From positions 1 through 56,263 of the forward strand of contig CAMLYL010000011.1 in assembly GCA_946491665.1 (NCBI GenBank): a DNA stretch of 56,263 nt, in the 5' to 3' direction. The notes beneath the pieces were generated by a model. The model was not told the DNA's origin and did not search any database. It worked only from the letters and a program-made list of their open reading frames with translations. Numbering within the stretch: the first letter of the stretch is position 1; each line of letters starts with the position of its first letter. This document shows positions 33,765-42,491 of this stretch, piece after piece. This DNA is from an uncultured Lachnospiraceae bacterium (lineage in GTDB: Bacteria > Bacillota > Clostridia > Lachnospirales > Lachnospiraceae). The position numbers and the translations under genes are program-made.

Positions 33765-34028
33765 TTAAGCAATGCTGTTTACTAATTTTGCCAAACGGGC
33801 AACTTTTCTGGACGCATTGTTTTTATGGTAAACGCCTTTTGTTGCAGCCTTGTCAATTGTAGAAGTAGCTGCAAGCAGAGCTGCCTGAGCTGCCTCTTTA
33901 TCATTTGCCGCAACAGCAGCCTCAACCTTTTTGATCGATGTCTTTACTGCAGAACGGATGGACTTGTTTCTCTCTGTCCTTGTCTGAGTAACCAGGATTC
34001 TTTTCTTCGCTGATTTAATGTTAGCCAA
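33765..34028 (-). CDS. rpsT: 30S ribosomal protein S20
   Basis: Small basic ribosomal protein that binds 16S rRNA. The 87-aa product begins (M)ANIKSAKKRILVTQTRTERNKS and is rich in Lys and Ala. The chosen start is TTG at 34026-34028 (minus strand), 7-8 bases after GGGAGGTG. A longer reading adds 30 residues with no family match. The UUG start is noteworthy because E. coli rpsT also uses UUG, where it contributes to autoregulation. A near-consensus promoter and a leader hairpin lie upstream. Confidence 0.97.
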   Translation of the reverse strand: MANIKSAKKRILVTQTRTERNKSIRSAVKTSIKKVEAAVAANDKEAAQAALLAATSTIDKAATKGVYHKNNASRKVARLAKLVNSIA

Positions 34029-34064
34029 TCTGTACACCTCCCATACTTGAGAATTATTGTGGTT

Positions 34065-34092
34065 GGCAGCCGACCGGTATGAACCGGCTGCC
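34065..34092 (-). other. leader hairpin of rpsT
   Basis: GGCAGCCG (34065-34072) and CGGCTGCC (34085-34092) form a perfect 8-bp GC-rich stem in the rpsT mRNA leader, with a 12-base loop containing ACCGGT. It lies between promoter and ribosome site and may be an S20 feedback site, which is inference. Confidence 0.55.
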
Positions 34093-34146
34093 CTGACTGT
34101 TTCATTAAAGCCGGACACGGACGTTCTAATGTAAACATACTAAAGT

Positions 34147-34175
34147 ATTGTAATGCCGGAATTTCAAATTGTCAA
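34147..34175 (-). promoter_or_regulatory. near-consensus sigma-A promoter for rpsT
   Basis: On the minus strand: TTGACA (34170-34175), 17-base spacer, TACAAT (34147-34152). Suits a highly expressed ribosomal gene. Confidence 0.88.
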
Positions 34176-34193
34176 GGGCAATCAAGAAAAAAT

Positions 34194-34223
34194 TGGATAA
34201 AATCCGATACATGAAGAATACTA
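34194..34223 (+). promoter_or_regulatory. sigma-G/F-like promoter for gpr
   Basis: TGGATA (34194-34199), 17-base spacer, AATACTA (34217-34223). This closely matches the forespore sigma-G/F pattern (GNATR ... CATNMTA) and is 58 bases before the gpr ATG. In B. subtilis gpr is under sigma-F and sigma-G. Confidence 0.6.
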
Positions 34224-34280
34224 TGGATATGTGAGCGCGGCAGGATCGGAACGGCGCCGCGGGAAAAGGAGCGGAAAGCT

Positions 34281-35240
34281 ATGTTTGAAGTGAGAACAGA
34301 TCTGGCGCTGGAAGAACAGGAGCGGCTGCAGGAGCAGCAGGAATCTTCCAGAGGGATTTCTGTCCGGGAGGAGGAATACGATGATGGGGAAATTCGTATC
34401 ACCACTGTGAAGATCAAAACAGAAAATGCGGGAAAAATGATGGGAAAACCCCGCGGAACTTATATTACGCTGGAGGCGTCTCAGCTTCCGGAAGAGTCTG
34501 AGGATTATCACCGCAATGTTTCCGGAAAACTGGCGGAACTGCTGCTTCGCCTGATTCCCCAAAAAGACAGGGAGCTTTCGGTTCTGGTGGCGGGACTGGG
34601 GAACCGCAGTGTAACCCCTGACGCGCTGGGACCTCAGGTAGTGGACAATCTGTGCATCACCAGGCATCTGCTGCAGGAATATGGAAGAGCAGCATTTGAG
34701 AAAGAACAGGTACAGCCGGTAAGTGCGATTGTGCCCGGCGTTATGGCTCAGACCGGAATGGAGACCAGAGAGATTCTTTCCGGTGTTATCGAGCAGATCC
34801 GGCCGGACTGTCTGATTGCCATAGACGCTCTGGCGGCCCGCAGCGCCAGACGTCTGTGCCGTACAATCCAGATTTCCAATACCGGAATCTGTCCGGGATC
34901 CGGTGTGGGCAACCACCGGCACAGTATTACGGAGAAAACAATCGGGATTCCGGTTATCGCCGTGGGAATTCCGACCGTGGTGGAGGCGGCAACTATTGTG
35001 CAGGATTCCATGGCGGAATTCCTGCGGGAACTTTCGCGGATCAATTCTATGCCGTCTCTGCAGAGTTCATGGGAAAAGCTGGACGAGGCGGAGCATCGGG
35101 AGCTGGTAAGAGGACTTTTGTCGCCTCAGTTAAATCAGATGTTTGTAACGACAAAAGATATTGACGCGCAGATTAAGCAGATGAGTTATACCGTTTCGGA
35201 AGGAATTAATATGGCGTTTTGTTCGGGTTTTGAGGCATAA
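34281..35240 (+). CDS. gpr: spore germination protease GPR
   Basis: Aspartate-type protease that degrades small acid-soluble spore proteins during germination. The 319-aa zymogen starts FEVRTDLALEEQE, the conserved N-terminal region that is trimmed during activation. Further family segments are VAGLGNRSVTPDALGP, VPGVMAQTGMET, IDALAARSARRLCRTIQISNTGI, and PGSGVGNHR. ATG 34281 follows AAAAGGAGCGG. The next gene is spoIIP, the same order as in Bacillus. Its presence is strong evidence for a spore-former. Confidence 0.97.
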   Translation: MFEVRTDLALEEQERLQEQQESSRGISVREEEYDDGEIRITTVKIKTENAGKMMGKPRGTYITLEASQLPEESEDYHRNVSGKLAELLLRLIPQKDRELSVLVAGLGNRSVTPDALGPQVVDNLCITRHLLQEYGRAAFEKEQVQPVSAIVPGVMAQTGMETREILSGVIEQIRPDCLIAIDALAARSARRLCRTIQISNTGICPGSGVGNHRHSITEKTIGIPVIAVGIPTVVEAATIVQDSMAEFLRELSRINSMPSLQSSWEKLDEAEHRELVRGLLSPQLNQMFVTTKDIDAQIKQMSYTVSEGINMAFCSGFEA

Positions 35241-35283
35241 AACATGTGACAGCTCATATATTGAATATGGGGCGTTATTTTAT

Positions 35284-36432
35284 ATGCTGAATGTGACGAG
35301 AAAAAGACTGAAAAGAGAAAAAAGAAGACGGAGAATCATCACGCTGTGCTGTCTGATGGTGATTCTTTTTTTCTGTGGAGTGATTTTGCTTTCGCTGAAA
35401 AACGGATCCCAGACCCGCAGACTCAGTTATCAGATGTGTTATCTGATTCTGAAGCAGATCGCTCCCAATCTGTCTGAGAACAGCGTCCTTGCGCTTTGTG
35501 AAGATTCGGAGAATACTTATGAGACCAGAGCGGAGAGCAATCTGATTTATGAGAAAATTCTGGCGCAGAATGTGACCAGAGAGAATGTTCAGGCGGCGGA
35601 GGAACAAAATACGCAGGAGGTCCAGAAGGATGATTCCGGGGAGACCCAGGAGGCATCGGCGGGAGCTCCCGGGGGACTTTCTCTTGAAAAACTGAACGAT
35701 TTTGATTATCTTATACAGAATTTTTATACGGTGGACAGTACGACGACAATCAACAGCAGTCAGCTGAATGCGCAGAGTCTCCTGGAAAAGGACTGCAGTA
35801 TTCAAAAACGGACAGATGAAGAGCCGCAGATCCTGATATATCATACGCATGCATCGGAGGGATACAGTGACTCCACGGCGGGAGATCTTTCCACTACGGT
35901 GGTGGGAGTGGGAGATCGTCTGACCCAGATCCTGGAGGAGACTTACGGTTATAATGTGCTTCATGATACAGGCGTTTATGATACCGACCGGGATCAGGCA
36001 TACAGTGTGGCTGCTCCATACATACAGCAGATCCTGAGCGATCATCCCTCTATCGAGGTGGTAATTGACCTGCACAGAGATGGCGTTGCGGACAGCACCC
36101 GGCTGGTAACGGAACAGAACGGAGTGCAGATGGCTCAGATTATGTTTTTTAACGGTCTCAGCAGAACTACAGCCATGGGGGACATCAGCTATCTCCCGAA
36201 CCCTTATATTGAAGATAATCTGGCATTTTCTTTGCAGATGCAGGTGGCATCCGGCCAGCTTTATCCGGATTTTACCCGCAAAATTTATCTCAAAGGTTAT
36301 CGCTATAATCTGCATTTCTGTCCCAAATCCCTGCTGGTGGAGGTGGGAGCTCAGACAAATACGCTGGAGGAAGCCATGAATGCCATGGATCCGCTGGCCA
36401 GGATTCTGGATCAGGTTCTTGGAGGAAACTGA
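35284..36432 (+). CDS. spoIIP: stage II sporulation protein P
   Basis: Membrane-anchored peptidoglycan amidase/endopeptidase of the SpoIIDMP engulfment complex in the mother cell. The 382-aa product has a basic N-terminus, one transmembrane helix (about 19-38, ITLCCLMVILFFCGVILLSL), a low-complexity Glu/Gln linker, and the catalytic domain with ILIYHTHASEGY (zinc His), VVIDLHRDGV and the C-terminal LLVEVGAQTNT (catalytic Glu). ATG 35284 gives the usual short cytoplasmic tail; TTG 35230 would lie within the end of gpr. A CATATATT at 35255-35262 could be a sigma-E -10, but this is tentative. Confidence 0.95.
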   Translation: MLNVTRKRLKREKRRRRIITLCCLMVILFFCGVILLSLKNGSQTRRLSYQMCYLILKQIAPNLSENSVLALCEDSENTYETRAESNLIYEKILAQNVTRENVQAAEEQNTQEVQKDDSGETQEASAGAPGGLSLEKLNDFDYLIQNFYTVDSTTTINSSQLNAQSLLEKDCSIQKRTDEEPQILIYHTHASEGYSDSTAGDLSTTVVGVGDRLTQILEETYGYNVLHDTGVYDTDRDQAYSVAAPYIQQILSDHPSIEVVIDLHRDGVADSTRLVTEQNGVQMAQIMFFNGLSRTTAMGDISYLPNPYIEDNLAFSLQMQVASGQLYPDFTRKIYLKGYRYNLHFCPKSLLVEVGAQTNTLEEAMNAMDPLARILDQVLGGN

Positions 36433-36516
36433 TAAAAAATATGGTTCAAATGTCTGCTTTCCGAAGCATAAGGTTCAGAATGGCCGGATTCCTGTCTGAT
36501 TTCTGAAATCAGGCGG

Positions 36517-36546
36517 TTGACATGAAACCGGTTCTTAAGCTATTAT
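36517..36546 (+). promoter_or_regulatory. sigma-A promoter for prmA-rsmE
   Basis: TTGACA (36517-36522), 18-base spacer, TATTAT (36541-36546). It lies upstream of the chosen prmA start and covers an in-frame ATG at 36522, excluding that codon as the usual start. Confidence 0.78.
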
Positions 36547-36578
36547 ATGAACAGTATGCATTTTCGGAGGAAATGAGA

Positions 36579-37568
36579 ATGAAGTGGAAAAAATATACCA
36601 TAGAGACGACTACGGCAGCAGAAGATTTTATCAGCAGTATGCTCAGTGATCTGGAGATTGAAGGCGTAGAGATCGAGGATAAGGTTCCCCTCAGCCAGGC
36701 GGATACGGCGAAGATGTTTATTGATTTTCTGCCGGAACTGCCGCCGGACGACGGCATAAGCTTTGTCACCTTTTATCTGGATGCCGGAGAAGATCACACA
36801 GAGAAGCTGAAACAGGTAAGAGAGGGACTGGAGGAACTTCGGCTGTTTGTGGAAGTGGGTTCCGGAGAGATTACCGAGAGCGAGACGGAGGATCTGGACT
36901 GGGTCAATAACTGGAAGGAGTTTTTTCACGCTTTTACCATCGAAAATGCAGTGGCTGACCCGGAGGGCGGGCAGGCCGGAAAGGATATTCTGATCAAACC
37001 CACCTGGGAGGAACTGGATCCTGCGGACGCGGACAAGATTCTGATAGAGATCGATCCGGGAATTTCCTTTGGAACCGGGAAGCATGAGACAACTCAGCTC
37101 TGTATCCGTCAGCTTATCAAGTATATGAAGCAGGGGGATGAAGTGCTGGATCTGGGCTGCGGCAGCGGTATTCTGTCTATTGTCAGCCTGAAACTGGGTG
37201 CGGGACATCTGACCGGCACGGATGTAGATGAGGACTGTATTACATCTACCTATGAGAATTTTGCGGTGAACCATCTGTCAGAGGATCAGGGAGATTTCTA
37301 CGTGGGAAACCTGATTGATGATACAGATCTGCAGGAGAAGATAGGCACAGAAAAGTATGATATCGTGGTTGCCAATATTCTGGCGGATGTGATCATTCCC
37401 ATGACCCCGGTGATCCCGGACCGGCTGAAGAAGGGCGGCATTTTTATCACATCCGGAATTATTGATTTCAAGGAAAAGGAAGTGGAGGATGCCATAACGA
37501 AGGCCGGAATGACAGTGGAGGAAATTCATCACCAGGGCGAATGGGTCAGTATCACGGCCAGAAAGTGA
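36579..37568 (+). CDS. prmA: ribosomal protein L11 methyltransferase
   Basis: SAM-dependent enzyme that trimethylates ribosomal protein L11. The 329-aa product has an N-terminal substrate-recognition domain (KWKKYTIETTTAAEDFISSMLSDLEIEGVEI), then DPGISFGTGKHETTQLC, the SAM motif VLDLGCGSGILS and the VANILADV active-site loop. ATG 36579 is used because CGGAGG lies 8 bases upstream; the ATG at 36573 is too close and the one at 36522 overlaps the promoter -35. rsmE starts 6 bases after its stop, a conserved pairing. Confidence 0.96.
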   Translation: MKWKKYTIETTTAAEDFISSMLSDLEIEGVEIEDKVPLSQADTAKMFIDFLPELPPDDGISFVTFYLDAGEDHTEKLKQVREGLEELRLFVEVGSGEITESETEDLDWVNNWKEFFHAFTIENAVADPEGGQAGKDILIKPTWEELDPADADKILIEIDPGISFGTGKHETTQLCIRQLIKYMKQGDEVLDLGCGSGILSIVSLKLGAGHLTGTDVDEDCITSTYENFAVNHLSEDQGDFYVGNLIDDTDLQEKIGTEKYDIVVANILADVIIPMTPVIPDRLKKGGIFITSGIIDFKEKEVEDAITKAGMTVEEIHHQGEWVSITARK

Positions 37569-37574
37569 GCGGAC

Positions 37575-38318
37575 ATGTATCAGTTCTTTGTGGAAGACGC
37601 CCAGATCGGAAAAGAATATATTACGATTACGGGCGGCGACGTAAATCATATCAAAAATGTTCTTCGGATGCGTCCCGGGGAGAAGATCCGGGTCAGCAGC
37701 AGATCAGGACAGGACTTTTTCTGCGAAATCGCGGAGCTGACCGATGATTTTGTTCAGGCAGATATTTTAAACGAGGAAGTTCCCGGCACAGAACTGCCGG
37801 CCAGGATTTATCTGTTCCAGGCTCTGCCGAAAGGTGACCGCATGGAGTACGTGATCCAGAAGGCTGTGGAACTGGGAGTTTATGAAATTATCCCGGTGGC
37901 TATGCGGTACTGTGTAGTGAAGCTGGATCAGAAAAAAGCTGCAAAGAAAGTGGAGCGGTGGCAGACGATCAGCGAAACGGCGGCCAAGCAGTCCAAGCGC
38001 AGCATGATTCCCGGGGTTCATCCGGTGATGAGTTATAAGGAAGCGCTGGAATATGCCAAAACCTGTGACATTAATCTGGTGCCCTACGAAAATGAGCGGG
38101 GAATGGAGGCCACCAGGGAGGCTCTGGACAAGCTGCAGCCGGGAAAATCGATCAGTATTCTGATCGGGCCGGAGGGAGGCTTTTCGGAGCAGGAGATTGA
38201 GGCCGCCAGACAGACAATGGATGTAATTTCTCTCGGGAAGCGGATCCTCCGTACCGATACGGCAGCCTGCTGCGCCATGTCCATGGTGATGCTGCGGCTG
38301 GAGAGCATGGGAGAATAA
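37575..38318 (+). CDS. rsmE: 16S rRNA (uracil1498-N3)-methyltransferase
   Basis: SPOUT-fold RNA methyltransferase acting on U1498 of 16S rRNA in the decoding region. The 247-aa product has an N-terminal PUA-like domain (HIKNVLRMRPGEKIRVSSRSG), QALPKGDRMEYVIQKAVELGV, the SERSxxK-like TISETAAKQSKR, and the C-terminal trefoil knot ILIGPEGGFSEQEI, SLGKRILRTDTA. It is tightly linked to prmA (6 bases) and to the cysteine desulfurase gene (2 bases), so these form one operon. Confidence 0.96.
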   Translation: MYQFFVEDAQIGKEYITITGGDVNHIKNVLRMRPGEKIRVSSRSGQDFFCEIAELTDDFVQADILNEEVPGTELPARIYLFQALPKGDRMEYVIQKAVELGVYEIIPVAMRYCVVKLDQKKAAKKVERWQTISETAAKQSKRSMIPGVHPVMSYKEALEYAKTCDINLVPYENERGMEATREALDKLQPGKSISILIGPEGGFSEQEIEAARQTMDVISLGKRILRTDTAACCAMSMVMLRLESMGE

Positions 38319-38320
38319 AA

Positions 38321-39475
38321 ATGCAGATTTATCTGGATAATTCCGCCACCACACAATGTTCGGAGGCGGTAAAAAATATTGTAGTGAAAGTAATGACAGA
38401 GGATTACGGCAATCCGTCCTCCATGCATACCAAGGGCGTGGATGCGGAGCGGTATGTGAAGGAAGCCGCCGCGGCTGTCGCGAAGACGCTGCGCTGTCAG
38501 GAAAAGGAGATCGTGTTCACCTCCGGCGGTACTGAGTCCAATAATCTTGCGATTCTGGGAAGCGCCATGGCGAACCGGCGCGCCGGAAAGCACATTATTA
38601 CTACGGCAATTGAGCACCCTTCTGTAAAAAACGCCATGCGTTTTCTGGAGCAGGAGGGATTTGAGATTACCTGGCTCCCGGTGAATGAAGACGGGGAGAT
38701 TTCGCTTTCGGATCTGGAGGCGGCGGTGCGGGAGGACACGATTCTTGTTTCTGTCATGATGGTCAACAATGAAATGGGGGCCCTGGAACCGGTGGAAGCC
38801 GCCGGAAGAATCATTCACAGCAGGAATCCGGCAGCGATTTTTCATGTAGATGCCATTCAGGCCTATGGAAAGTTCCGGATTGTTCCGAAACGGATGAACA
38901 TAGATCTTTTATCAGTCAGCGGCCACAAAATTCATGGTCCGAAGGGCGTTGGATTTCTTTACATAAAAGACAGGACGAAGATACGTCCCATATCTTTCGG
39001 AGGAGATCAGCAGAAAGGGATGCGCTCGGGTACCGTCAATGCACCGGGGATTGCCGGGCTGGGAGCGGCTGCCCGGGAGATTTATGAGAATTTTGAAACA
39101 AACACAGAACGCATGTATGAATTGAAGGCCTATTTTGCTGACCGGCTGAGAACGCTGGAAAATGTGAAGCTGAACGGAAAAACCGGATCGGAAAGCGCGC
39201 CCCATATTGTGAGCGCCAGCTTTTTGGGCGTGAGAAGCGAGGTGCTTCTTCATGCACTGGAAGACAGAGGAATCTACGTATCAGCAGGCAGCGCCTGCTC
39301 TTCCAGTCATCCTTCAGCTGCCGGAACCCTTGCAGCTATCGGTCTGGATCGGGCGCACCAGGAGTCGGCTCTGAGGTTCAGTTTCAGTGTACATACGACA
39401 AAAGAGGAACTGGATGCTGTTTTTGAGGCATTGGAGGAACTGCTGCCGATGCTGCGGAAATACAGACGGTTTTAG
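38321..39475 (+). CDS. cysteine desulfurase (NifS/IscS-like), partner of ThiI
   Basis: PLP enzyme releasing sulfur from cysteine as a persulfide. The 384-aa product has YLDNSATT at the start, TSGGTESNN, HVDAIQAYGK, the PLP lysine in SVSGHKIHGPKG, and the active-site cysteine in SAGSACSSSHPS. Placed 14 bases before thiI, it most likely feeds sulfur to ThiI for 4-thiouridine and perhaps thiazole synthesis, as NifZ does in B. subtilis. No iscU or suf scaffold genes lie nearby, which argues against a main Fe-S role here. Confidence 0.94.
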   Translation: MQIYLDNSATTQCSEAVKNIVVKVMTEDYGNPSSMHTKGVDAERYVKEAAAAVAKTLRCQEKEIVFTSGGTESNNLAILGSAMANRRAGKHIITTAIEHPSVKNAMRFLEQEGFEITWLPVNEDGEISLSDLEAAVREDTILVSVMMVNNEMGALEPVEAAGRIIHSRNPAAIFHVDAIQAYGKFRIVPKRMNIDLLSVSGHKIHGPKGVGFLYIKDRTKIRPISFGGDQQKGMRSGTVNAPGIAGLGAAAREIYENFETNTERMYELKAYFADRLRTLENVKLNGKTGSESAPHIVSASFLGVRSEVLLHALEDRGIYVSAGSACSSSHPSAAGTLAAIGLDRAHQESALRFSFSVHTTKEELDAVFEALEELLPMLRKYRRF

Positions 39476-39489
39476 AGGAGGAATGCGAT

Positions 39490-40674
39490 ATGTTTCGGTT
39501 ATTTTTGATTAAGTATGGAGAAATTGGCATCAAGGGAAAGAACCGCCATATTTTTGAGGAGGCTCTGGTAAGGCAGATTGAGCATGCTTTGAAGCCGGTG
39601 GAAGGCGAGTTCCAGGTGAGTCAGGAGCGGGGAAGAATCTATGTGGAGGCTCTTGGCGATTTTGATTATGATGAGACAGTTCTGGCTCTTTCCCGGGTCT
39701 TCGGCATTGTGGCAATCTGTCCCATGTGGCAGACGGAAGAGCAGGGCTTTGAGAAACTGGTATCGGACGTGCTGTCTTATGTGAAGGAAGTGTATCCGGA
39801 GGGAAATCGGAGCTTTAAAGTAAATACAAAACGGGCCAACAAAGCTTTTCCCATGGATTCCCAGGAAATCAATGCCGAGCTGGGAGGGAGGATTCTGGAG
39901 GCTTATCCGGGTATGCGTGTAGATGTGCATCAGCCGGAGATTATGCTCCATGTGGAGATTCGCAGCAGAGTTAATATTTATTCAGTGACCATTCCAGGAC
40001 CGGGCGGCATGCCTGTGGGAACGGCAGGAAAAGCCATGCTTCTTCTGTCCGGCGGAATTGACAGCCCTGTGGCCGGCTATATGATTGCCAAGCGCGGGGT
40101 GACGATTGAGGCGACTTATTTTCATGCGCCGCCCTATACCAGTGAGCGGGCAAAACAGAAAGTGGTGGATCTGGCGAAAATTGTGGCCCGCTACAGCGGT
40201 CCCATTAAACTGAATATTGTGAATTTCACGGATATCCAGCTTTATATTTATGATCAGTGTCCGCATGACGAGCTTACTATTATTATGCGCCGTTATATGA
40301 TGCGGATCGCGGAGCATTTTGCGAAAGAAAATGACTGTCTCGGCCTGGTGACCGGGGAGAGTATCGGGCAGGTGGCAAGTCAGACCATGCGTTCCTTGAT
40401 GGCTACCAATGAAGTGTGTACTCTGCCGGTTTACCGTCCGCTGATCGCTTTTGATAAGAATGATATTATTGTGGTTTCAGAAAAGATCGATACTTATGAG
40501 ACATCCATTCAGCCTTATGAGGACTGCTGCACGATATTTGTGGCGAAGCATCCGGTGACAAAGCCGAACCTGAATGCGATCCGCCGTTCAGAGCGGCATC
40601 TGGAAGAAAAGATTGACGAGCTGGTGGAAACTGCTGTCGCCACCACAGAAACTATTCTGGTGGAAGCGGAGTAA
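39490..40674 (+). CDS. thiI: tRNA 4-thiouridine synthetase ThiI
   Basis: Enzyme adenylating and thiolating U8 of tRNA. The 394-aa product has an N-terminal ferredoxin-like part (LIKYGEIGIKGKNRHIFEE), a THUMP domain, and the PP-loop ATP pyrophosphatase motif LLSGGIDSPVAGYM. It ends without the rhodanese domain found in E. coli, which is usual for Firmicutes, so sulfur must come directly from the adjacent cysteine desulfurase. Other conserved segments are GESIGQVASQT and YEDCCTIF with its cysteines. The ribosome site is GAGGAGG at 39475-39481. A pair of hairpins follows the gene. Confidence 0.96.
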   Translation: MFRLFLIKYGEIGIKGKNRHIFEEALVRQIEHALKPVEGEFQVSQERGRIYVEALGDFDYDETVLALSRVFGIVAICPMWQTEEQGFEKLVSDVLSYVKEVYPEGNRSFKVNTKRANKAFPMDSQEINAELGGRILEAYPGMRVDVHQPEIMLHVEIRSRVNIYSVTIPGPGGMPVGTAGKAMLLLSGGIDSPVAGYMIAKRGVTIEATYFHAPPYTSERAKQKVVDLAKIVARYSGPIKLNIVNFTDIQLYIYDQCPHDELTIIMRRYMMRIAEHFAKENDCLGLVTGESIGQVASQTMRSLMATNEVCTLPVYRPLIAFDKNDIIVVSEKIDTYETSIQPYEDCCTIFVAKHPVTKPNLNAIRRSERHLEEKIDELVETAVATTETILVEAE

Positions 40675-40720
40675 CAAAGAATCCTGTGATTCCCGCAGAA
40701 CGCTTTTATTCAATAAAAAA

Positions 40721-40741
40721 GAATCCTGCGCAGCAGGATTC
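40721..40741. terminator. terminator hairpin 1 between thiI and the HPr-like gene
   Basis: GAATCCTGC (40721-40729) and GCAGGATTC (40733-40741) form a perfect 9-bp stem with a 3-base loop. Preceded by AAAAAA on the plus strand, it is a strong terminator for the minus-strand HPr-like gene (T-run on that strand). Confidence 0.85.
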
Positions 40742-40746
40742 TCCGT

Positions 40747-40771
40747 CTGCGGCGGGCACATGCCGCCGCAG
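40747..40771. terminator. terminator hairpin 2 between thiI and the HPr-like gene
   Basis: CTGCGGCGG (40747-40755) and CCGCCGCAG (40763-40771) form a perfect, very GC-rich 9-bp stem with a 7-base loop, followed by GCCTTTTCA on the plus strand. It could end thiI transcription. Confidence 0.7.
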
Positions 40772-40786
40772 GCCTTTTCATACATT

Positions 40787-41020
40787 CTAAGCAAGATACG
40801 GTTTTAATACTTCCATAATTTCCCTGATATCATCATCGCCGGAATGAATTGCCAGATCGATGGGTTTTGACAGATCCAGACTGAAGATGCCGAGCATGGA
40901 CTTTGCGTCAATTACGTATCTTCCGGAGATCAGATCAAAATCACAGGAAAAACGGGAAATGTCTTTGACAAAGCTCTTTACTTTGTCAATGGAATTTAAT
41001 GAAACCTGAACTTTTTTCAT
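40787..41020 (-). CDS. HPr-like protein lacking the phosphocarrier histidine (Crh-like)
   Basis: A 77-aa protein with the HPr fold pattern: beta start KKVQVSLNS, then KSFVKDISRFSCDFDL, the central DAKSMLGIFSL, and IREIMEVLKPYLA. In true HPr the loop after strand 1 holds the phosphorylated His15 (GLHARPA); here the matching stretch SIDKVKSF has no His. The Ser46-region equivalent, Ser41 in AKSMLG, is kept, so HPr kinase could still act. B. subtilis Crh shows the same combination and works in catabolite control. ATG at 41018-41020 with GGGAGGG upstream on the minus strand. Function inferred. Confidence 0.82.
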   Translation of the reverse strand: MKKVQVSLNSIDKVKSFVKDISRFSCDFDLISGRYVIDAKSMLGIFSLDLSKPIDLAIHSGDDDIREIMEVLKPYLA

Positions 41021-41064
41021 AAAATAGCCCTCCCTGTGGATTCCTTATTTTCGTTTCTGTTTTT

Positions 41065-41093
41065 ATACTAACTTTAATTGAAAAAAATGTCAA
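41065..41093 (-). promoter_or_regulatory. sigma-A promoter for the HPr-like gene
   Basis: On the minus strand: TTGACA (41088-41093), 17-base spacer, TAGTAT (41065-41070). Confidence 0.78.
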
Positions 41094-41162
41094 CATTACA
41101 GAGCAAAACAAGGGAAAAACATTGGGAAAAACAGGCAATCGTTTGCAGGAAAGGAGCAGACA

Positions 41163-42491
41163 ATGAAACGAGCGGCACTTCACAGTCTTGGGTGTAAAGT
41201 AAATTCATATGAGACGGAGGCCATGCAGCAGATGCTGGAGCAGGCAGGGTATGAGATTGTGCCTTTTCATGAAAAGGCAGATCTCTATGTGATCAATACC
41301 TGTTCCGTGACAAATGTGGCTGACCGGAAGTCCCGGCAGATGATCCACCGGGCGAGAAAACAGAATCCGGAGGCTGTTGTTGTGGCGGCGGGATGTTATG
41401 TGCAGACTTCCTCGGAACAGGCGGAGCAGGATGCGGCTGTGGATATTGTCATCGGAAACAACAGGAAGCAGGAACTGCCGGAACTGATAAAGCAGTTTGA
41501 GGCAGAATGCCGTAAAGAGAAAGATACGGCAGGCGCGCAGAAGGAACGGCATCACGGAGCGGAGGTTGCGGATATTATTGACATCAACCAGCCGGGACAG
41601 CCGTATGAAGAACTGAAGGTCAGCCATCCGGCGGATCACACCCGGGCATTTCTGAAAGTTCAGGACGGCTGCAATCAGTTCTGCAGTTACTGTATTATTC
41701 CCTATGCAAGAGGACGGGTGCGCAGCCGGCGGCCGGAGGATGTAGTGGCGGAAACCGGTGAGCTGGTAAAAAACGGTTTTCAGGAGATTGTTCTTACGGG
41801 AATTCATCTGAGTTCTTATGGGGTGGAACTGGGCTGCACGCTTCTGGATCTGATTCGCGCAGTGCATGAAATCCCGGGAGTGCGCCGGATCCGTCTGGGA
41901 TCTCTGGAGCCGGGAATCATTACGGAGGAGTTCGTAAAGGAACTGTCAGAGATGGAAAAGGTTTGTCCCCATTTTCATCTTTCTCTTCAGAGCGGAAGCG
42001 ATACGGTATTAAAAAGAATGAATCGGAAATATACGGCGGAAGAATATTTTCATAAATGTGAGCTTTTACGGGAATATTATGAGCATCCTGCCATAACCAC
42101 AGATATTATTGTGGGCTTCCCGGGAGAAACGGAGGAAGAGTTTTCGGAGACCTGCGCATTTGTGAAAAAAGCGGCGCTTTATGAGATTCATGTGTTCAAA
42201 TATTCCAGGAGGGACGGAACTGTCGCTGCCAGGATGCCGGATCAGATTCCGGAGCGTGTCAAATCAGAGCGCAGCCGGACTCTTATGGAAATCGCGGAGG
42301 AGCTGAAAGCGGACTTTATCCGATGGTACGAAGGAAAAACAGTGGAGGTTCTTTTTGAGGAACCGGTTATAATCGGCGGCAAAAGGTATTATGAAGGCTT
42401 TACCCCCGAGTATGTAAAAACTCTGTATCCCACGGAGGAATCTATCGGAAACCGGATAATGAAGGTTGAATTTTTCAGGGATTTGGTTTAA
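41163..42491 (+). CDS. mtaB: tRNA t6A37 methylthiotransferase MtaB
   Basis: Radical SAM enzyme converting t6A37 to ms2t6A in tRNAs for ANN codons. The 442-aa product begins with the N-terminal UPF0004 domain (LHSLGCKVNSYETEAM, cysteines for one Fe-S cluster) and has the radical SAM cluster CNQFCSYC, the segment IPYARGRVRSR, SLQSGSDTVLKRMNRKY, and a C-terminal TRAM-like region. The opening GCKVNSYE and the IDINQPGQP loop fit MtaB (YqeV) rather than MiaB or RimO. ATG 41163 follows AAAGGAGCAG. It is divergent from the HPr-like gene. Confidence 0.94.
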   Translation: MKRAALHSLGCKVNSYETEAMQQMLEQAGYEIVPFHEKADLYVINTCSVTNVADRKSRQMIHRARKQNPEAVVVAAGCYVQTSSEQAEQDAAVDIVIGNNRKQELPELIKQFEAECRKEKDTAGAQKERHHGAEVADIIDINQPGQPYEELKVSHPADHTRAFLKVQDGCNQFCSYCIIPYARGRVRSRRPEDVVAETGELVKNGFQEIVLTGIHLSSYGVELGCTLLDLIRAVHEIPGVRRIRLGSLEPGIITEEFVKELSEMEKVCPHFHLSLQSGSDTVLKRMNRKYTAEEYFHKCELLREYYEHPAITTDIIVGFPGETEEEFSETCAFVKKAALYEIHVFKYSRRDGTVAARMPDQIPERVKSERSRTLMEIAEELKADFIRWYEGKTVEVLFEEPVIIGGKRYYEGFTPEYVKTLYPTEESIGNRIMKVEFFRDLV

